Positions 60,776-64,000 of a DNA stretch of 64,000 nt are shown here, one piece after another. Origin of the DNA: Wenjunlia tyrosinilytica (GTDB lineage: Bacteria > Actinomycetota > Actinomycetes > Streptomycetales > Streptomycetaceae); the NCBI RefSeq assembly GCF_014646055.1, contig NZ_BMMS01000002.1, positions 141,729 to 205,728 of the forward strand, written 5' to 3'. Under the pieces are notes generated by a model that worked only from the letters and a program-made list of their open reading frames with translations, searched no databases and was not told the DNA's origin. Numbering within the stretch: position 1 is the first letter of the stretch; each line of letters starts with the position of its first letter. Made by a program: the position numbers and the translations under genes.

Positions 60776-61615
60776 TCAGTCGAGCCAGGCGCTGGTGAGC
60801 CCGAGCGTCGCCGAGCCGTCGAGGTCGGTGAGCTTGGTGCCGTTGAAGCCGCGGGCCCACTGCGAGGTCTGGATACGGAAGGCGGGCCGCTCGGCGGTCA
60901 GCGCCTCCAGGATGGGCTCGGCGGCCTGGTCCGGGGTCTGCGCGCCGCTGGAGAACTGCCCGGTGGTGCGGGTGATGTAGGCCTGGAGCGAAGGCGCGTA
61001 GGGTCCGGCCGCGCCGACCGCCTCCGCCGCGTCGATGCCGACATTGGCGACGAACTCGCTGGCCACGGCTCCCGGCTCGACGACGGACACGGTGACGCCG
61101 ACGCGAGCGGCCACGGGGGCCAGGCTCTCCATGAAGCCCTCCACGGCGAACTTCGAGGCGCAGTACGCCTCGTTGAACGGCTGGCCGATGACGCCGCCGA
61201 CGCTGGTCACGGTGATCAGACGGCCCCCGCTCGCGCGCAGGTGCGGCAGAGCGGCCTTGGTGACCTGGACGACGCCGAAGAAGTTGACCTCCATGACCTG
61301 GCGGACGTCGTCCACGGTCTCGTTCTCGATGGTGCCGACGTGTCCGGCGCCCGCGTTGTTGACCACGGCGTCGAGGCGTCCGTAGTCGGCGACCACGCTG
61401 TCGACGGCCGCGGCGACCGAGGCGGCGTCGGTGACGTCGAGCCGGCGGATGTCCAGCTCCACCCCCGCCGTCTCGGCGGCCTTGCGCAGCGCGTCGGCGC
61501 GGCCGGTGTCGCGCAGCGTCGCCACCGTCCGCATGCCGGCGCGGGCCGAGGCCACGGCGGCGGCCAGGCCGATGCCGGAGGAGGTGCCGGTGATCAGGAC
61601 GACCTTGTCAGTCAT
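60776..61615 (-). CDS. Short-chain dehydrogenase/reductase
   Basis: A 279-residue classical SDR. The cofactor motif is TGTSSGIG, the NNAG motif is VVNNAGAGHVG, and the catalytic Ser, Tyr and Lys are in TSVGGVIG and AYCASKFAV. The acidic residue after strand two is absent (LRDTG), hinting at NADP(H). Substrate unknown. ATG at 61615 follows GAGAGG. It is divergent from a MarR regulator whose two operators overlap both promoters, so it is probably that regulator's target. Confidence 0.92.
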   Translation of the reverse strand: MTDKVVLITGTSSGIGLAAAVASARAGMRTVATLRDTGRADALRKAAETAGVELDIRRLDVTDAASVAAAVDSVVADYGRLDAVVNNAGAGHVGTIENETVDDVRQVMEVNFFGVVQVTKAALPHLRASGGRLITVTSVGGVIGQPFNEAYCASKFAVEGFMESLAPVAARVGVTVSVVEPGAVASEFVANVGIDAAEAVGAAGPYAPSLQAYITRTTGQFSSGAQTPDQAAEPILEALTAERPAFRIQTSQWARGFNGTKLTDLDGSATLGLTSAWLD

Positions 61616-61661
61616 GGGTGTACCTCTCGTCAAGCCCCGAGCTCGAAGCACTCGGAAATGC

Positions 61662-61675
61662 GTGTGTGCACACAC
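61662..61675. promoter_or_regulatory. MarR operator 1
   Basis: GTGTGTGCACACAC is a perfect 14-bp palindrome at the predicted start of the SDR transcript. Confidence 0.7.
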
Positions 61676-61702
61676 ACTATCTATGTGTGCGCACACACGC
61701 AA
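61674..61702 (-). promoter_or_regulatory. SDR promoter
   Basis: Minus strand TTGCGT (61702-61697), 17 bp, TAGTGT (61679-61674). Operator 2 lies between the boxes. Confidence 0.5.
61684..61697. promoter_or_regulatory. MarR operator 2
   Basis: TGTGTGCGCACACA is a perfect 14-bp palindrome centred 22 bp from operator 1, two helical turns, so two dimers could bind one face. Confidence 0.7.
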
Positions 61703-61707
61703 CCCGA

Positions 61708-61713
61708 TATGCT
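61708..61713 (+). promoter_or_regulatory. -10 box of the MarR gene (leaderless)
   Basis: TATGCT ends six bases before the ATG at 61720. Operator 2 lies where the -35 contact would be. Confidence 0.5.
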
Positions 61714-61719
61714 CGTCAT

Positions 61720-62181
61720 ATGCCGACCAGCAAGCTGTCCCAGAAGGAGATGTCCCTGGCGGATCACGCCTTCTACGGCCTGGTCTGGGCGGGAACGACT
61801 CTCAGCGAGCGCGTGGACCGCGCGCTGTCGAAGGCCCATGACCTGCCGGTGTCCTGGTTCGAGGTGATGCTCTGGCTCTCCTCGCAGGACGAACCGGTCC
61901 CGGCCTCCGTGCTGGGCAACAGCACCATGCTCAGCCGCAGCCAGGTCTCCCGCGTCCTCGACGCCCTCCAGGAGCGCGGCCTGGTCACCCGCACCCCTTC
62001 TCCCCGTGACGCCCGCTCCGTCGAGGTCGCCCTCACCCCGGCGGGCCGCCGCCTCTTCGCCGAGGCCGACGCCACGCGCCGCGCCTGCCTGGCCCCCGTC
62101 TTCGGGGACGTCCTGGACGAGGCCGACCTCCAGGCCCTGACCGAGGTCTGGCGCAAGCTCAAGCAGCACAGGAACGCCTGA
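61720..62181 (+). CDS. MarR family transcriptional regulator
   Basis: A 153-residue MarR regulator. Winged-helix parts are VPASVLGNSTMLSRSQVSRVLDALQERGLVTR (recognition helix), wing PSPRDARSVEVALTPAGRRL, and a dimerisation helix ending LTEVWRKLKQHRNA. The ATG at 61720 is preceded by a -10 box six bases away and two TGTGTG-type palindromes, so it probably represses itself and the SDR gene. Ligand unknown; MarR proteins often sense phenolic or oxidative compounds. Confidence 0.92.
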   Translation: MPTSKLSQKEMSLADHAFYGLVWAGTTLSERVDRALSKAHDLPVSWFEVMLWLSSQDEPVPASVLGNSTMLSRSQVSRVLDALQERGLVTRTPSPRDARSVEVALTPAGRRLFAEADATRRACLAPVFGDVLDEADLQALTEVWRKLKQHRNA

Positions 62182-62198
62182 CGCCGCGGCGGCGCAGC

Positions 62199-62263
62199 GG
62201 GCGGTACTTCCGGGCAGTACTTCCGGGCGGTACTTCCAGGCAGTACCTCCGGGCGGCACTCCC
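62199..62263. repeat. 13-bp tandem repeat, five units
   Basis: Five contiguous 13-bp units, GGGCGGTACTTCC or GGGCAGTACTTCC with one to three changes, lie between the MarR gene and the gltD terminator. Confidence 0.85.
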
Positions 62264-62286
62264 GCGCGACACCCCGTACAACGCCC

Positions 62287-62320
62287 GATGCCCGCCTCCC
62301 CTGTCGGGGAAGCGGGCATC
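62287..62320. terminator. Bidirectional terminator between MarR and gltD
   Basis: A 34-nt hairpin: outer 9-bp stem GATGCCCGC/GCGGGCATC, one mismatch, inner TCCCC/GGGGA, and a TGTC loop. The gltD stop is at 62334. Confidence 0.8.
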
Positions 62321-62333
62321 ACCGGCTTCGGGC

Positions 62334-63794
62334 TCAGACCATCAGCGGCCGGTCCGTCGGGCGGACCGGGGACGGCAGCGCCGTCCCACCGCTGAGGAAG
62401 CGGTCGACGGCGGCCGCCGCCGAGCGCCCCTCGGCGATGGCCCACACGATCAGCGACTGGCCGCGCCCGGCGTCGCCCGCCACGAAGACCCCGGGGACGT
62501 TCGTGGCGAACTCACCGTCACGGGCCACATTGCCGCGGCCGTCCAGCTCCAGGCCGAGCTGCTCGATCATCCCGCTGCCCTTCTCGGGGCCGACGAAGCC
62601 CATGGCGAGGGTGACCAACTGCGCCGGGATGGAGCGCTCGCTGCCCGCAACGGGCTCGAACCTGCCGTCCTTGAACTCCACCTCCACCAGGTGCAAGGAC
62701 TGGACATTGCCGTCCTCGTCGCCCTCGAAGTGGGTCGTGGAGACGGCGTAGACCCGCTCGCCGCCCTCCTCGTGGGCGGAGGTGACCTTGTAGGTCATCG
62801 GGTAGGTCGGCCAGGGCTGGCCGGCCGGGCGCTCGTCGCCGGGACGCGGCATGATCTCCAGCTGGGTGACCGAGGCCGCGCCCTGGCGGTGGGCGGTGCC
62901 CACGCAGTCCGCGCCGGTGTCGCCGCCGCCGATGACCACGACGTGCTTGCCCTCCGCCGTGATCGGCGGGGTGACGAAGTCGCCCTCCTGCACCTTGTTG
63001 GCCAGGGGCAGGTACTCCATGGCCTGGTGGACGCCGTTGAGCTCCCGGCCGGGCACGGGCAGGTCGCGCCAGGCGGTGGCACCGGCGGCGATGACGACGG
63101 CGTCGTAGCGCTTGCGCAGCTTGGCCGCGTCGATGTCGGTGCCGATCTGCACACCGGTGCGGAACTTGGTCCCCTCCGCGCGCATCTGCTCGATACGGCG
63201 GTTGATGTGCCGCTTCTCCATCTTGAACTCGGGGATGCCGTACCGCAGCAGCCCGCCGATGCGGTCGGCGCGCTCGTAGACCGCGACGGTGTGGCCGGCG
63301 CGGGTCAGCTGCTGGGCGGCGGCCAGGCCCGCGGGCCCGGAGCCGATGACGGCGACGGTCTTGCCGGACAGGCGCTCCGGGGGCTGCGGGGTGACGTCCC
63401 CGCTCTCCCACGCCTTGTCGATGATGGAGACCTCGACGTTCTTGATGGTCACCGGGTCCTGGTTGATGCCCAGCACACAGGCGGTCTCGCAGGGGGCGGG
63501 GCACAGGCGCCCGGTGAACTCGGGGAAGTTGTTGGTCGCGTGCAGCCGCTCGCTCGCGCCCTTCCAGTCGTCGCGCCAGGCCAGGTCGTTCCACTCGGGG
63601 ATGAGGTTCCCGAGCGGGCAGCCCTGGTGGCAGAACGGGATGCCGCAGTCCATGCAGCGGCCGGCCTGCTTGGTGATGATCGGCAGGAGGCCGCCGGGGA
63701 CGTAGACCTCGTTCCAGTCCTTCACCCGCTCGTCGACCGGACGCCGGTCGCAGAGCTGCCGCCCGGTGGTCAGGAAGCCCTTCGGGTCAGCCAT
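62334..63794 (-). CDS. gltD: Glutamate synthase small subunit
   Basis: The 486-residue small subunit of NADPH-dependent glutamate synthase, which feeds electrons to the large subunit to make glutamate from glutamine and 2-oxoglutarate. N-terminal cysteine clusters CMDCGIPFCHQGCPLGN and CPAPCETACVLG bind two [4Fe-4S] centres. The FAD motif is GSGPAGLAAAQQL and the NADPH motif GGGDTGADCVG; the C-terminus has GVFVAGDAGRGQSLIVWAIAEG. It overlaps the gltB 3' end by eight bases. Confidence 0.97.
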   Translation of the reverse strand: MADPKGFLTTGRQLCDRRPVDERVKDWNEVYVPGGLLPIITKQAGRCMDCGIPFCHQGCPLGNLIPEWNDLAWRDDWKGASERLHATNNFPEFTGRLCPAPCETACVLGINQDPVTIKNVEVSIIDKAWESGDVTPQPPERLSGKTVAVIGSGPAGLAAAQQLTRAGHTVAVYERADRIGGLLRYGIPEFKMEKRHINRRIEQMRAEGTKFRTGVQIGTDIDAAKLRKRYDAVVIAAGATAWRDLPVPGRELNGVHQAMEYLPLANKVQEGDFVTPPITAEGKHVVVIGGGDTGADCVGTAHRQGAASVTQLEIMPRPGDERPAGQPWPTYPMTYKVTSAHEEGGERVYAVSTTHFEGDEDGNVQSLHLVEVEFKDGRFEPVAGSERSIPAQLVTLAMGFVGPEKGSGMIEQLGLELDGRGNVARDGEFATNVPGVFVAGDAGRGQSLIVWAIAEGRSAAAAVDRFLSGGTALPSPVRPTDRPLMV

Positions 63795-64000
63795 GTGCCG
63801 CCTCCATCATCTTCTCAACGGTCTCGGACTCGGAGAGTCCGGCTCGCTCGGCGGCGTCCTTGGCGGCGAGCACGGCCTTGTAGTCGGTCGGGATGACCTT
63901 GGAGAAACGCCGGGCGGCGGCCGCCCAGTCGGCGAGGAGTGCTTCGGCGACGGTGGAGCCGGTCTCCTCGTGGTGGCGGCGCACCACGTCGTGCAGCCAT
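63787..64000 (-). CDS. gltB: Glutamate synthase large subunit, C-terminal fragment
   Basis: The last 70 or so residues of GltB; the 5' part is beyond the window. The visible end reads LHDVVRRHHEETGS, then LLADWAAAARRFSKVIPTDY and a C-terminal SETVEKMMEAAHG, which is the normal GltB end. It overlaps the gltD start by eight bases, indicating an operon with coupled translation. Confidence 0.9.
   Translation of the reverse strand, partial: WLHDVVRRHHEETGSTVAEALLADWAAAARRFSKVIPTDYKAVLAAKDAAERAGLSESETVEKMMEAAHG

Overview
The window is very GC-rich, with strong third-position G+C, GTG starts, GTGA/ATGA stop-start overlaps and several likely leaderless transcripts. Gene content (uvrB, coaE, rpsA, polA, a liv transporter, pdtaR-type ANTAR regulator, pyk, gltBD, SPW_0924-type small protein) points to the conserved core of a Streptomyces chromosome. 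I see no phage genes, insertion sequences, CRISPR array or rRNA.

Layout. 1-8662: a TerD-family protein, uvrB, a secreted DUF4360 protein, a large helicase-like protein whose nucleotide-binding motifs look degenerate and which carries a long Lys/Pro-rich tail, and coaE. 8702-8941 is a ten-unit 24-bp tandem repeat. 8946-15470 (minus) reads as one sugar-acid operon: lipoprotein binding protein, two permeases, 5-dehydro-4-deoxyglucarate dehydratase, glucarate dehydratase, with a PAC2 protein at the end. It diverges from a secreted beta-helix polysaccharide lyase-like protein (15706-16674); the shared intergenic region holds two back-to-back promoters and matching GTTC-N8-GAAC palindromes. 16818-31284: rpsA, a methyltransferase, the helicase hrpB with a recent 105-bp repeat expansion, a DUF3068 protein with a 44-residue partner, a lytic transglycosylase, a penicillin acylase-type Ntn hydrolase and polA. 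31455-35512: an FdhF/YdeP oxidoreductase, a hotdog thioesterase, a lipoprotein and an anchored protein. 35774-41468: the livKHMGF branched-chain amino acid transporter. 41638-45838: the ANTAR response regulator, an atypical tRNA with anticodon CAA but a 5-nt variable loop, an HTH-LAGLIDADG protein just downstream, a shortened ACC-deaminase-like PLP enzyme and pyruvate kinase.

45934-54799: a SIMPL protein, an amidase, a Tat-exported 5'-nucleotidase, then an iron-linked group (N-hydroxylase, PLP decarboxylase, small Cys-containing ORF, FhuF-type ferric reductase) with a strong iron box at 54833-54851. 54891-64000: aminopeptidase N, two MarR regulators with readable palindromic operators (one divergent from a short-chain dehydrogenase), an unknown protein, DUF4326, a GlxA-type regulator divergent from an ABM-fold protein, a YciI protein, and gltD with the 3' end of gltB.

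A recurring theme is short GC-rich tandem repeats (9, 13, 14, 18, 24 and 105 bp) at gene junctions and inside domain linkers. The observations most worth following are the atypical tRNA/LAGLIDADG pair, the apparently ATPase-dead helicase relative with a histone-H1-like tail, and the divergent sugar-acid operator system.
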